From: Mesaphorura yosii
Taxonomy: Eukaryota > Arthropoda > Collembola > Poduromorpha > Tullbergiidae
NCBI GenBank assembly: GCA_009869945.1
Contig: WIXG01000036.1
Span: 1 to 64,000, forward strand
Direction: 5' to 3'
Length of the DNA stretch: 64,000 nucleotides
Positions 11,501 through 23,376 of the stretch are shown here, one piece after another. The position numbers and the translations under genes are program-made. The first letter of the stretch is position 1. Every line of letters starts with the position of its first letter. The notes under the pieces were generated by a model. The model was not told where the DNA came from. It searched no databases and saw only the letters and a program-made list of their open reading frames with translations.

Positions 11501-14500
11501 GAGCATCCAGCGCAGTTTCAGTCAGACAAACTTGGACCGTCTTCCAATGCAACGGCACAGGACTTCTTGGATTATCTTGAGGCAGCTTCGACGGGACCCG
11601 CTGCTCCTCCGTCGAGACCTCCGTTCGAGTCAAGCAGTGGGCAAGAGACCAGCTTTGCATCAACGCTATTTCAAACGCAGGGTGTAGAAAAGCACGACCC
11701 GTTTCAAGTGTCAATACGGCCACCGCCGAGTCTAACGAAAGTTGTGCCGCCACGCTCGTTCATGCCATCTGCAATTGTTGGGTCCGCTACACCGGGAATT
11801 CCGCCGCCAATTTCTTCAACCTACGCTGATAATCCGAAACCTGACTTGGAGGGGACTCCAAGAATTATACCATACTTTTCCGGGCACGATTACACATATG
11901 AACTCCCAATGTCTGACAAGGCGCTGGCTCATACGGCATCAGTGACTCACTTTACGCCCACTCATCTGACGCCCCTTCCAGATTTCCCAAAGAGTTCTTC
12001 CTCACCATCTTTGCTGCACGATGCAAGGTCAAAAGCTTTCGTCAGCCCAAACGCTCACGGGCCTCCCCCGTCGTCAACATTCCCTCCACCGCCTCAGAGT
12101 GCAGCCAGCATCACACATTCACAGTACGTTCAGCAAGGTGCTGGGGTTCCTTTGTTCACTCCATCCACTTCTTTCAGCCAACCGTCGATGCCCCTTCCAA
12201 CAGTCCCAAGTACTGCATCTGCCCCGCTTAAGCAAGACCAAGTCATATTACCAAATTCATCGTGGGATGGGTACACTGTATTGCCACCTCCTGCCTCTAC
12301 GCAAAGTAAGCTGATTTATGCCATTAAAGTTGCCTCAGAAATCCGGTTAAAAGTTTAATGGCCAAGTAATTTGATTTGCCAAATGTGTTGTTACTAAGGA
12401 GTGATTGATCAAGACTTGTACTGTTTGTTTCATTAGATGGTTCAAACCAATTTCGAATGACGACTCAGAAGCCAACTTATGCCCAGTATCCGGGCATTAG
12501 TTCGTCCGGACAATCTGGAATTAATGCTGGACCACCACTGGACTTCACACAGCCACTGGCAAAGTAAATTTCTGCTAGTTACTCGATTCTCAGTTATTCC
12601 GAAGTAGCTTTTTAGCTCTACGCTTGCAAAATTTTTAGCAGCTTAAGTTTTAGTAGGATTTTAAGCAGCTTAGTGACATAACAGGCAAAATTAACTGTAC
12701 TGCTCACAATGTTTAGCATAATTCACACTATACAGCTTACTACTGGCTTGGGACTTAAGAAAAAGTTGCCTTCTCACAGATTGACTGATCCTTACCACTC
12801 ATTGGTGCCGACCTCGCTGTACCCGACACTGCCGGTGGAGGATCCCTCACAACACGACCCGTCAGATGGATTCGGTGGCCCGATTGTTCCGAAGAGAGAG
12901 ATTTATCCTTACTTTCCCCCTCAGTATTACTGGTGGTACAACCGAGAAGTAGACGGTCGCAATTTCTGGAAACCATTTTCAATCGTTGATTCAACTGCCA
13001 TTGAAGAAGCCTTCGTCAGTGGTAATTTTTGCCCCTATACAGCCAAGCTGTATTATGCCTCCATTTCATACAAGTCGCAATCCTTCAGGTTCGAAAGCCG
13101 TAGTGAGTACGGATGGCGGTCGGTACGATGTTAACGTCGCTGAACGAGCCAAGATGCCGGTCTACTGGGAAGAAGCTCACAAAACGAATGTACGCCGGTG
13201 TTCGTGGTAAGTCGTATTGGTCGAAGCCAATACATTTAAGAGTGCTCCACCTAGCACCTGCTTTGAGTTGGCTTCTTAACTTTCCCTTCAAGGTACTACA
13301 AGGGGCCTCTCGACAGTCGTTTTGTTCCTTACGATGAGGAATTTTCCAAGGTGCTTGAGGTAAGGAATGTTTCATAACTGAGTTAAAGGTATATGAAAGT
13401 GTTTAAGCGAGTATTTTCTTTAGACGGAGTTTCACCAGACTTGCCTCAATGGATTTTGGCATCGAAGAATGGACCTTGGAGCTGGAGAAGTTGTCGTCAT
13501 GCACTCACCCACGGCAGTGGTTCATTTTTGTCAGGCCGCGAGCCCAGACGAATGGGGCAACATTCCGGTAAGTGGAATCCATTTTATTCTGCCCACAGTT
13601 TCAGGCAAAAGTAATCTAATCGTTATATATTCAAAGGAAAATCAATTGCGCCCGCGAGTGGTTAAGCGTGGAGTCTCTGAGTTTGAGCTGGAGGAAGGCG
13701 AGTCAGATCAAATTGACCATTTGGTACTCATTGTTCATGGCATCGGGAGCATCTGCGATTTCAAATTCCGCAACCCCGTTGAAGCAGGTATGCTGAAATC
13801 TCAATTAGATCCGCTTACAAAATTGGAGATTTGAATTGAGATAATTTTGCTCATTTTGCAGTGGATGAATTCAGGTCAGTTTCTCAGCAGCTATTTCAAA
13901 CTCACTTCAAAGATGCGATTGGCAGCAAACGAGCAGGCAGAATTGAATTCCTGGTGAGTGCTAGATTAACACTTAAACTCGAGTTGTTCAAACGTAATGC
14001 AAGACTCCTTGATGCGACAATTTCTTTAACAGCCCATTCAGTGGCACGCAGCCTTGCATGGCGAAGGAGGAGCGGATGATAAGCTGAAAGCTATCACCCT
14101 CAACAGCATCCCTAAGCTACGGAGCTTCACAAACGATACTTTGCTCGACATCTTATTTTACACATCGCCGGTTTATACACAAGTAAATGCTGAATATTTT
14201 CACGCTACTAAATACATCTTTATTGAGAACAATTTCTTCAATTACAGACTGTTGTGAATGCTGTCTCAGGTGAAATCAACAGGTAACAGACATAACTGAA
14301 TTAGGATCAATTCAGTCTTCGAAGTGAAATCTCCAGTCTTCAGTGACTACAAAGTAGTTCGTTTCGTTATCACTTTGTAGAATTTACAACCTGTTCAAGT
14401 CCCGACACTCCAGCTTTAATGGAATGGTTGCTCTTGGTGGTCACAGTCTTGGTTCGCTCATTATCTTCGATATACTCATGAATCAACCTGGCACTCTCCC

Positions 14501-16008
14501 GGACAAGTTTAGTAGCACACCGGCGTCTGAATCGGAGATTAAGGAGGATGAAAATGATAATGTTATTGGCCCTGATGGTGTACCGGTGAAGGTGTGAAAT
14601 GAAATATGATTGCAAAAAACTCTCAGATTTGAAAATGAAGTTTTTTTTTTTTTTTTTTTTTTAGAAAACACGATCTCGTACTGTGACTTACGCTGTCGGG
14701 AACGGAGGAACAGGCATTCAAGTTATCAGCTATCCGGTTTTACATTTCCATCCTACGGCGTTCTTCGCCATGGGCTCTCCTATTGGTTAGTTCGACTTTA
14801 CTACATTATTTGTCTGAACTTTTGAACATATTCAACAAAAATTTGATGTCATGTTTCAGCTGTTTTTGTGACTGTACGAGGAATGGATGAACTTGGCAAG
14901 GAATTTCATTTTCCAACAGTTTCTTCGTTTTTCAATATCTTCCATCCATTTGATCCTGTTGCATACCGCATTGAGCCTCTGATTGACCCGTCACTCGATC
15001 TTCGACCCGTCTTGATTCCTCATCACAAAGGACGAAAGCGATTTCATCTCGGTAACATATCTAAAAAAAATCAGAGTAAACGATCACAAGGGGTCCAAGG
15101 AGGCTAAATTCTCGTCTGTTCCCATCCTAGAACTGAAAGAAACAATGGCTCGAGTTGGAACCGATATAAAGAACCGAGTTTTAGAATCACTGAAGACAAC
15201 TTGGAATGCTGTTTCAACTTACACAAGCTTCGGCAAAGCAGAAACTATCAACGAGGACATCGATCGTGCGATAGAAGGAGAACTGGAGAGCGAACTAAAG
15301 GAAATGTCATCGAGCAATTCTCCTCCAGAAAATGAAGAAGCAGTTCGTGTTGGGAAACTGAACGGTGGAAATCGAATTGATTTCGTCCTGCAAGAGGCTC
15401 CGATGGAAACGCTAAACGAGTACCTTTTCGCTCTAGCAAGTCACGTTTGCTATTGGTAATCACAGATTTAACCGTATGAGAACTCATGCTGACTCATGCA
15501 GTAGATTAGTAACTTCCCTATTTTCGCATGGTGCAGGTCATCGGAAGACACCGTTTTACTGATTTTGAAAGAGCTATACAAGAAAGTGGGTGTGCATGCC
15601 GATGCTTCAAGTACGAATTTTGGTACACCAGCAGGGCCACTACCGCTAGTATTGCCCCCAACTCCAACTTACAATCCAGCGGGGTATAAATGTCCGGATG
15701 AATCAGCTGCAATGCTCCCAAATTTTGTCGTCCCAGAAAATCTCGCTCCTTCCGCGCCTCCACTGTTCATTCAGGGTGAACCGTCTCAACCTCCTGCTCA
15801 GCCACCACCCTTTTACAACTTAAGCTCCCCACCAGCTCCTACCCAATCGAAGCTAACTGGAAAGACTAAATTGAGTGCACGCCCGTTGATTAGTGCCGAT
15901 CAGTTTCCTGTTCAAGCCGGAATGGACCCCACTGCTCCAATCTCGTCAAAACAAGCAATGCCTCCGCCTCCGCTCACAGGCTTTGTCGGATCCCAGCACA
16001 AGCATTAA
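8531..16008 (+). CDS. SEC23IP: SEC23-interacting protein / phosphatidic-acid-preferring phospholipase A1 (DDHD family)
   Basis: Sixteen coding exons: 8531-8696, 11370-12305, 12437-12563, 12780-13021, 13089-13206, 13293-13359, 13424-13567, 13637-13787, 13862-13953, 14033-14182, 14248-14282, 14381-14591, 14665-14785, 14860-15051, 15131-15455 and 15537-16008. All phases agree; 1182 aa. The first about 450 residues are rich in Pro and Ser, as in human SEC23IP, where that part binds SEC23 at ER exit sites. A WWE-like block follows ([26 protein letters not shown]), then [10 protein letters not shown]. The lipase motif GHSLGS is at 763-768 with Ser765 as likely nucleophile. The DDHD region is at about 830-1030 ([38 protein letters not shown]). 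The SAM domain found in human SEC23IP between lipase motif and DDHD is absent: only about 60 residues separate them. A Pro-rich tail of about 130 residues follows the DDHD. An ATG at 8513, in frame, is an alternative start. AATAAA lies at about 16145. Confidence 0.93.
8697..11369 (+). other. SEC23IP intron 1, hosting an antisense nested gene
   Basis: A 2.7-kb GT-AG intron with phase-1 boundaries (ACA G / GT GCG). It contains the complete minus-strand gene at 9019-10556 and about 0.8 kb more with no recognised feature. Confidence 0.85.
9019..10556 (-). CDS. Type I single-pass membrane protein with Cys-rich beta-sandwich-like ectodomain; nested gene
   Basis: Seven exons on the minus strand: 10460-10556, 10340-10380, 10133-10269, 9909-10071, 9514-9646, 9262-9426 and 9019-9185. 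They sum to 903 nt (300 aa plus TGA), with all phases matching. Residues 1-22 form a signal peptide ([12 protein letters not shown]). The ectodomain has a segment ([33 protein letters not shown]) like the Ig-type repeat of hemicentin/VWA-type secreted proteins. A Cys cluster follows (Cys157, Cys166, Cys174), then a block ending [16 protein letters not shown] and VCVVDV, a pattern seen at the C-terminus of VWA-type surface proteins. Residues about 256-278 are an Ile/Val-rich membrane helix, followed by LLRKRR and a short basic tail. No VWA domain is present. The exon structure is well supported; the family link is from memory and tentative, and the function is unknown. Confidence 0.8.
14641..14662 (+). 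repeat. Poly-T run used as a polypyrimidine tract
   Basis: Twenty-two uninterrupted T residues directly precede the AG acceptor of SEC23IP exon 13 (14665). This is both the splice polypyrimidine tract and a mononucleotide microsatellite, so its length may vary or be miscalled. Confidence 0.9.
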
Positions 16009-16789
16009 GTCATGAAGATTATGATTAAGGAGAATATGGACAAATAATATTTTATACTATCTCCCTTTACGGTACCCTTGTACACTGCTAAATTAACATC
16101 AGCTTTAATATAACGAGTGCAAAATTACTTCGTACCTGAAACGGAATAAATGAGCATTCAAAATCAAATTTGTTTGCCAAAATGTACGAATTTATTCTGC
16201 CGTTTTCATGACAAGTGTCTCCCATGAGTGTAGCTTTTCCCTGTCCTCGTCCCTTTATAGCAACATTTGGGTCTTAATTTTCTTCGCAGCTCAATCAAAA
16301 GGACATGATAATCAATTATAGGACCATTAATAACATAACTGAAGTTATAGCTGAAACACTCAATAGATAGAAATACTAATTTATTTAATTTATACTCTTA
16401 CATCCAGCATAACAATTCCACTCCACACTAACATAATAGTAATATTTATATTTCATATTACACAAAAACACAGAAAGTAAACCAACAAAAGGGCAAGACC
16501 ACATACTAGGCTATGCTGAAAACCTGAGGTTTTCAAGCATGTCATGTAGCCCAGCATGGACTAATATTAGATAAACAGATTCTGAGGTAGCTATCATGAT
16601 CTTAGTTTTAAGTTACGTAAGTTAAGTTTACGTAAACGAAAAATGAGATTTCTGCTTAGACAAATCCTATCTAACGCACTATTGAATTGAGTCTTAAACG
16701 TAGTATTGGGTTAACACAAATTATATTTTACATGAGCTGAATCTCGTGTAAGATAACAGAACAATCGACTTGTAACTTAGTCAATGTTC

Positions 16790-17330
16790 CTACGAACCAC
16801 CGGACTCCGAGACGGGAACTGAATTCGACTGATACGGTTGTTGGCGTCCTTGTGGAACAAACTCTTGTGCATTGGGGTTCAACCTGCTAGAAAATCCGAG
16901 TTGGCTTAATTCTGAGGTAACTTCAGACACGCGAGCATCCGCATTGGCGGCCCCTGCCGAAGTCGGGTTCTGATGTCCTTGCATTGCGTTTGCCTCCTCT
17001 TCAGCTTCAGTCTCAGCTTCCGTCATGTTTAAGTAAAAATTCATAACTTCTTCATCCTCCAGCTCTTTCAGCACCTGAAATATAATATTGCGTTTCATAA
17101 ATACCATATTGAAGTCATAAATCTTTCTCTTATGAAAATGTAGTCACCTGTTCATCAAACTCCTCCTGATTCTCCATCCATAAAAATTCTGAAAAATCTT
17201 CTTGTTGATTTGTTCCACCAGAACGAGCCGTTCCAATAGCACCAGCACTCGATGAACTCCGCTCAGATGCTGTACTGTTATTACCGCCATCTTTCACCTC
17301 ATCCGGGGTCATACTGCCGTGATGCCTCAT
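16790..17330 (-). CDS. PAIP2: Polyadenylate-binding protein-interacting protein 2
   Basis: Two coding exons on the minus strand: 17148-17330 and 16790-17074, 155 aa. PAIP2 binds poly(A)-binding protein and represses translation by displacing it from poly(A) and eIF4G. Both PABP-binding motifs are visible. The acidic PAM1 region lies around residues 45-80 (EFLWMENQEEFDEQVLKELE), and the PAM2 peptide near the C-terminus reads LNPNAQEFVP. The N-terminus is a low-complexity Ser/Gly/Thr stretch. The gene is convergent with SEC23IP; their stop codons are about 0.8 kb apart. The ATG at 17330 follows a spliced 5' leader. Identification rests on the PAM2 and PAM1 matches and the expected small size. 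Confidence 0.9.
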
Positions 17331-18150
17331 AATGCAATTGAAAAGTGTTACCTAAAAAAAATTAATACGTGCACAGTCATCACTCATCCAGCCACCTTTC
17401 AGGTCAAAAGCGCTCATATGAACCTCGATTATTGTGCCAATGAATTGTCGCTGCATTTAATCATTACAACAGCCAACTGAGACTTAATGGACTCTGGACA
17501 CTTTTCAAGATTGGTGAGTAGTGTAATTCGTTCGAGAAAAGTCAAATCTCTAACTTAATTAACTGTCCGGCAAGCCCATTACCCGAATCAGTAATGAAGT
17601 CTACGTACTCAACCAATGAACAAGCGTCCCATTCGACAACTCAATATCTGAATCTGAAGTACCTCGACCGTATCGCTTGAGTCAGGTTTAACAGAGTGTG
17701 GAGTGTAGCTATTATGGTGCAAGTTGACTTGCAATCATGACTCACATTTCAACTTAGTCTTTTTAAAGGTACATACATTTGTAAAATGTAAACATTTATT
17801 GTTATGATTAGTCAGTGAGCATGTTTGCATATGCTGACGTCAGCTAAAACTTCTAATTCACAAGTCAATTTATAATTCAACACAATTATGCGATTTCTTA
17901 CGCATAATGACATCGGAATTCGATTCAAAGCAATTATCAGTTATGTTAAGTAATAATTTGAAGGGACTTACTTGGAGCCAACTTCCTCCAATAGATTTCG
18001 TCAATCCGGTCACTTAGCTGGAAATTGCAACACCAAACAATCAGTGGAGTTAAATGAAACGCTAGACACCGACTGAGAAGAACTTTGCAAAACTTACCAG
18101 ACGCTAACTTCGGTTGTAATTATTCTTCTTTGATGTGATGCGATATATGC
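17331..18150 (-). other. PAIP2: PAIP2 5' untranslated exons
   Basis: The coding exon extends upstream to an acceptor at 17351/17352. An untranslated exon fits 17972-18017, with a GTAAGT donor and a pyrimidine-rich TTTCCAG acceptor. A further leader exon ends at a GTAAGT donor at 18098. The far 5' edge near 18150 is a guess. The sites come from consensus only. Confidence 0.45.
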
Positions 18151-20015
18151 AACAGTTTAACGGGGATTTGAAATGATCCTGCACTTTCTCACAAGATTTT
18201 ATTTTCTCTTTTGCAAATAGTGTCGGAGACGAAAGCATAATTCTCGAAGCCTCATGCCTTGCCTTCTGGCTTGGCAGCATGCTATCCAACACGAGCCAAG
18301 GAGTATCGCGACACAGACTTCTTCGAGTAAGCTCAAGCCGCGCAGTACACGTATGCGAACTTGTGCAATACGTAGCTCCGTCCAAAACCCATGCCGAGCA
18401 TCGCACAAAGAGAGGAGATACAGTTACGAGTATTTTTATTGCTCTCGAGTTTCTTTAGCTCGAGAACGCAACACAGGCTATGCTATAATCATGCTTGAGA
18501 TTTCACAAGGGCATGAAACGAAGAATGCACGAAAGCCCCAACGGTAAGCATCGATCACACAATCTCATGCACAAATATCCTCTCGGAGTAGCAATTATGT
18601 GCAAAATTCAGGACCGTAAATGCAAGAGTTTGCCTTTGGACGGGGCTAATTTTAAATTAGTTGGCTGAGGTTGATGTGCCCGTAAAATTCATGACCCGTG
18701 CGTTCTGTGGTGCGTGATTTCTCATTCCAATCCCCACGTCACCATTCCACATGCGAAGAACCATGATATGGTCCTCTGTCGTTGCCGACGAACAGATTTT
18801 ATTACTCTTCTGATGCAGCCGGCCTACTCCCTCAAACTATTACGATTTTATTAGTTTAATGCACCAATGTCGCTTCGTTTCGTTTCAATGTTGTCGTGCC
18901 ACTTACTGAAAGCATGAATCATTGCAATGGGTGAAGTCTAACAAACTTAAACTAGGAATTAAGAGATTACTTGGCTAATCAATTCTAAAGGAAGTAACTT
19001 GTTAGCCGTATAACCGTTGTGTTTATCGCTATCATCCTTTCGTGCAATTTCAGGACGAGAAAATAAGCCACTGTATTACATTGGTCGCTGATTCGCTTTT
19101 CGCTTGTCACATCTTTCCTTATTCGCGGAACATATGTTAATAAATGAAAATGCAAAGTTTTGCAGAACCACGACTCGTGGAATGTAGATTCGCTTCATGA
19201 CACATTACGCGTAGGACAGAGAAGTGTGCTGATTACCCAAATCGACAGATAAATGTAAAGTTCATATCCTTCACATTACGTTTCGATGTTCATTCCTGAA
19301 CTGTGTTTTTGCCAACAAAGACGTAAACAGAGATGAGGTGATTCTTTCTACGTTTTCCAACCACAGCGCAATGGCGATGTGTCGTCAATGCTATTCGGGG
19401 AATCGTACCAAGGTAGCACAGGGCCACGCTCTCGGATCGGTGTAGGTTTCGATTCGATTATTATACCACTGCTGGACAGTTCAATGATTCACCCATCAAC
19501 TGTAAAATTTGTAAGAAAAATTCGTTTCAGATTTCTTCTTATTTGCGGAGGATAAGGCAAAGCAGCCGACCAGTGTCCAGGTTTTGCAAAATTGCGAGTC
19601 ACCCTGTGTACGTTCGTATCTTACCTGCGTAGTTCGAAAAACCCTTTCATGCTATTATTCCACCAGAACCATAACATCAACAACAGAGCTGAGCTGAACG
19701 TCCTAGCATCACGACTGACTTCGCTTGCATAACGTAGTGCATTTGTGTGTACAAACATTGAAAGTGAAGCCCAAGAGTCTACTACGTAAAACATTCTCTT
19801 TGCTTTTGACAGATTCGCAGTAGCAACAGTGAAGCAAAGCCATCATACGTAGGAGTAGTTGAGTCAATCAGCTGAGTATGCTTAGTTAATTAAAAAGGAA
19901 TTTTAGATCAGTTAATCGCACTACGACTTCACTAATCTCGTGGGACGTCTGTCCGTAGTCAAGCAACGCCAACGACTTTGTGACTGTCAGCTTCAAGAAA
20001 GAAAAGCTTTGATTT
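18151..20015. promoter_or_regulatory. Divergent intergenic region between PAIP2 and BNIP3
   Basis: About 1.9 kb lies between the two divergently transcribed genes. No coding exon, RNA gene or repeat could be supported. It presumably carries both promoters. Confidence 0.45.
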
Positions 20016-23000
20016 ATGTCATCCAAAATGACATCGACACCCAAATCATCTGGAGAAGGGTCTTTGTCGGGTAAGTCAGTAAACTTTGTCCATATGCAGC
20101 TATGGACCTACACGAGAGAAGTTTGTGAAAGGAACAGAGGGTTCTGAATCTGAAGAACAGCGTTCTGCATTTTTGTCAAGGCCTCTAGTCAAATTACATT
20201 TTTCTTTCATGAGAGCACAAAGCAGAGCACTAATTTGTTGGCATTACTGGGCAAAATGGGAATTGTTGTAATGGGAAAGACACGGGATGTGTAAAAGTTT
20301 ATTAAGAGGAAAACTAGACTTCCAGGAACGTGCTGCCTGAGCGTAGACGTTGGTATATTGCAGCTCTCTGTTTTGAAACAAAGAGCATCTCATTTCAACA
20401 ATAGGAATCCATACGACATTGTCAAATACGAAATACTACGTTCATTTGCCCTGTTACTCCCAAACGCGAAACGACTAAAATTGTGTTGAAACTGGTGCAA
20501 AGTACTTGACGATTCATTTAACAGCTGATGATGCTAATATGAAAACATGAGATCGTGATGACGAAACGAGCCATTACGATTCTCGGATCGACACGATCGC
20601 TTGTTGATGCGTAATTCTTAATACCATACACCATACTTTGAGTGTGTAGCAGTAACTTTAAGCACGGGTGCGGGTAAAATGTGCTTTGCGCGAGATCATA
20701 CTTTCTGGTCCGACGAAGGATGTATTCGTGTGGTAGAATTCTGATCGAAATTGGAGAGGAGGTACCATTCCTCCGTGTGGTAGAACTCAGCAATTCAGAG
20801 CTGAAAACACATTCCATAACTCTCAGCTCGCAGAGGATGTTGGAAGTTTTACACGAGTCAGGTTCAATTAGTAAGCAGAAGTTAACACGCACATCGCATA
20901 TGAATGAGTCATAACGCTTGAACACAAATGACACGCTTGTACAGCATGTTCGCGTGTAATGCAACGTGTGATAGCAATTCCATTCATTATGGTTGCTAGC
21001 TGGAGTAAATAGCTATATCCAGCCCCCCATATGGCCGACTGGCTAAAGGGCTATCTTGTCTCAAATAATCATGCTTTTCCGTGATGATCCGTTGGTGCAG
21101 AGTACAAACGGCACACTTGCGTTGTTTGTTTCTGTCTTGCATCCATCCACAATTCCCAAGTAGTTTGGTCGTACCTGCTTGCTTGTAACTCACATGATTA
21201 TGATGAAACAGAATATCACACTTATTTTGCTTGGGACAGGATTGCATTAAACATAAACTTGAAGGCTCTCCACCATCGATGGCCCTTGTGGTTGACATTG
21301 CCAAGCGAAAGACGCAGCTAAACACATTAGACAGGGCTAGTCCTAACGTTAAGAATGCAACAGCTTCTAAAAGCAATAACAAATTGTACCATGGTATATA
21401 GGTAATGGAACTTTTAATTGCATAGAACAATTACAATGCAAATGCCCTGATGGTGCATGTTAAGGAATGGTTGTGATCCGGTTTGACGACAGTAGTCCGG
21501 AATCTTAATTGGCATGTGGCTTTCGGAGCGATGATGACTGGCTGTTGTCTCTTCGAGTAACCACAACTGTATTACCTGGAGATTTTGCTCACAATGCAGT
21601 CAATGCAGCGGCTTCGGTTTGTGGCGAAGTTGTCTCATCTTAACTTTTCAAGGCTTGACATTGCCAATAGCAAAACAATAAAAGCAAGCTTGATTCACCA
21701 GACCTCTATTTACTGCATGGACTGGCAATGGATTCTGCACAGCTGCATGGCTCGTCCGCTGGTGGCGTGGCCCTCAGGGGCTAATTTTTCTGCCGTACTG
21801 GAATCATCAATTCGGGCCCAGCTGGTTGGAATTATCTCATTCGATGAATTTGATGGCTACAATTTTGAGACAAAGATTTATTTATAAATCGGATTCGTTG
21901 AGTGACAGAAAATCGAAATTGTTAAGCAGAGTTTGAGAACTGCGCAAATAATTGTGTATTTTTATCTCCAGGCGTTCGATGATTTAATGCATATTCTAGC
22001 GTCATACCTGCTCTTGTCGGCTCGTCTAAAGCTATTGAGAAATGAATTATTCATTCAGGCTTTGCCCGAAGTGTTGGTTTTCGGTGGATCAGTATAATTA
22101 CAAGAAATGCATATTTCAATGTCAAAGTGAAGCTCAAGTCCTGGCTTCTATTCTGTTCTCCTAGAACGCAGTGCATAGTCTTACTTGATTCCTTGAAGAG
22201 TTTGTTGCTCTCGTCTTACCGTACCGTATATTGCCGTGGCCTTGAGGCTCTAGCATGCCAAAGTTACATTAGGTGCATGACATGACAAGACAAACAGCCC
22301 AACAACAACTGATCTTTGAACCTGGCTTGAAGAGGAGCGGAGTGAGAAAACAATTAAGAAAGCAGATATAATTGTTCAGTTTGCAAAACATACTGGCCAG
22401 TGTGAATGGTGTTAAATGGATATTGCTGTGTGTGTATGATATGCAACGAATTAAAGTAAATTCCACATTTCTTGTTTCTTCTTCCAGAATCCTGGGTGGA
22501 TTTAAGTGTGAGCCCTGGCCGGCTAACACCAGTGACGGTGCACACAGTTGGACTCGTGAATTCAATTAGTGGAAGTGGGGTCACGGCTACTTATGGTAAT
22601 TACGGTTCCGTTTCACTCGTCGGGGTTGGAGAGGAGTATATTCGTCACTTGAGGGAAGCGCAGAGAGAAAGTAATCAATCATCCGCAATCGTGTCGCTAG
22701 CGTCGTCTACTAGGAATAGCCTCTGCCAATCGTAAGAGCTGGACACTTATCATACTTCATAAATTGTCCGAAATATTGCATCTTTGTCATCTATTTTCAG
22801 ACCGAAATCACCGCCGAACAGCCCGAACACTGAGCTCGCAACCTCAGAAGAGGACTTTCAAGGAGTTTTTATTAACAATGTAAGCTGAGTTGTATGAGTT
22901 ACTTTTTATGAGTCAAGCGACAACTGCATATGCAAAATGTCTCTTTCTCACGATTTTAAAGGAGGGGGAGGGAGCAAAAGAGTGGGTTCTTAGTTACTTA

Positions 23001-23376
23001 ACTGCACGTTGTGAGAGTCAGACTCAGAGAAAAGTACATTACAAGTAAGTACAGTCTCCTGAATGTCAAATATGCAACTGCCTGTTAAATGCTAACAATT
23101 TTGCTAATGCATAGCAGATCTCAAACGGAATCTGTCAAGAGCGGCTTGAGCGTGCGAGGCGCAAAGATGTCTGGAAAAGGATTCTTCACCAAGGAAGTCA
23201 TGTACACGCTCTTTGTGTCCAACTTCCTGTCCTTGCTTATTGGAGCTGGAATTGGGTAAGTGTGTATCGTAATAATAATTCTGGACACAGGGATTGATAC
23301 TTTATAATTGTGCGTTTCTTGCAGACTCTGGTTGAGTAAACGTTCTGCGCCGATTACCCAGTTTCCATTGAATTGA
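20016..23376 (+). CDS. BNIP3: BNIP3/NIX-type mitophagy receptor
   Basis: Six exons: 20016-20070, 22488-22731, 22801-22879, 22962-23044, 23115-23255 and 23325-23376, 217 aa. BNIP3 sits in the outer mitochondrial membrane through a C-terminal tail anchor and recruits ATG8/LC3 for mitophagy. The LC3-interacting motif is SWVDL at residues 20-24, matching SWVEL of human BNIP3. The conserved PPNSP segment and an acidic TSEED stretch follow. The region equivalent to the BH3-like part reads GAKEWVLSYL. The C-terminal helix, residues about 186-205 (LFVSNFLSLLIGAGIGLWLS), has the small-residue GxGxG face typical of the dimerising BNIP3 helix. A short tail of about 12 residues follows. ATG 20016 and ATG 20028 are in frame; the first is chosen only because it is upstream. 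Exon 5 has a NAGNAG acceptor. A 3' UTR of about 1 kb with AATAAA near 24385 is likely. Confidence 0.88.
20071..22487 (+). other. BNIP3 intron 1
   Basis: A 2.4-kb intron. Overlapping short open frames (for example 20518-20964 minus and 21585-21887 plus) have no recognisable similarity or splice partners, and I take them as chance. Confidence 0.6.

Noticed and set aside
20518..20964. 148-residue minus-strand open frame in BNIP3 intron 1
   Set aside because: Composition is erratic, and overlapping frames exist on the other strand. No family similarity.
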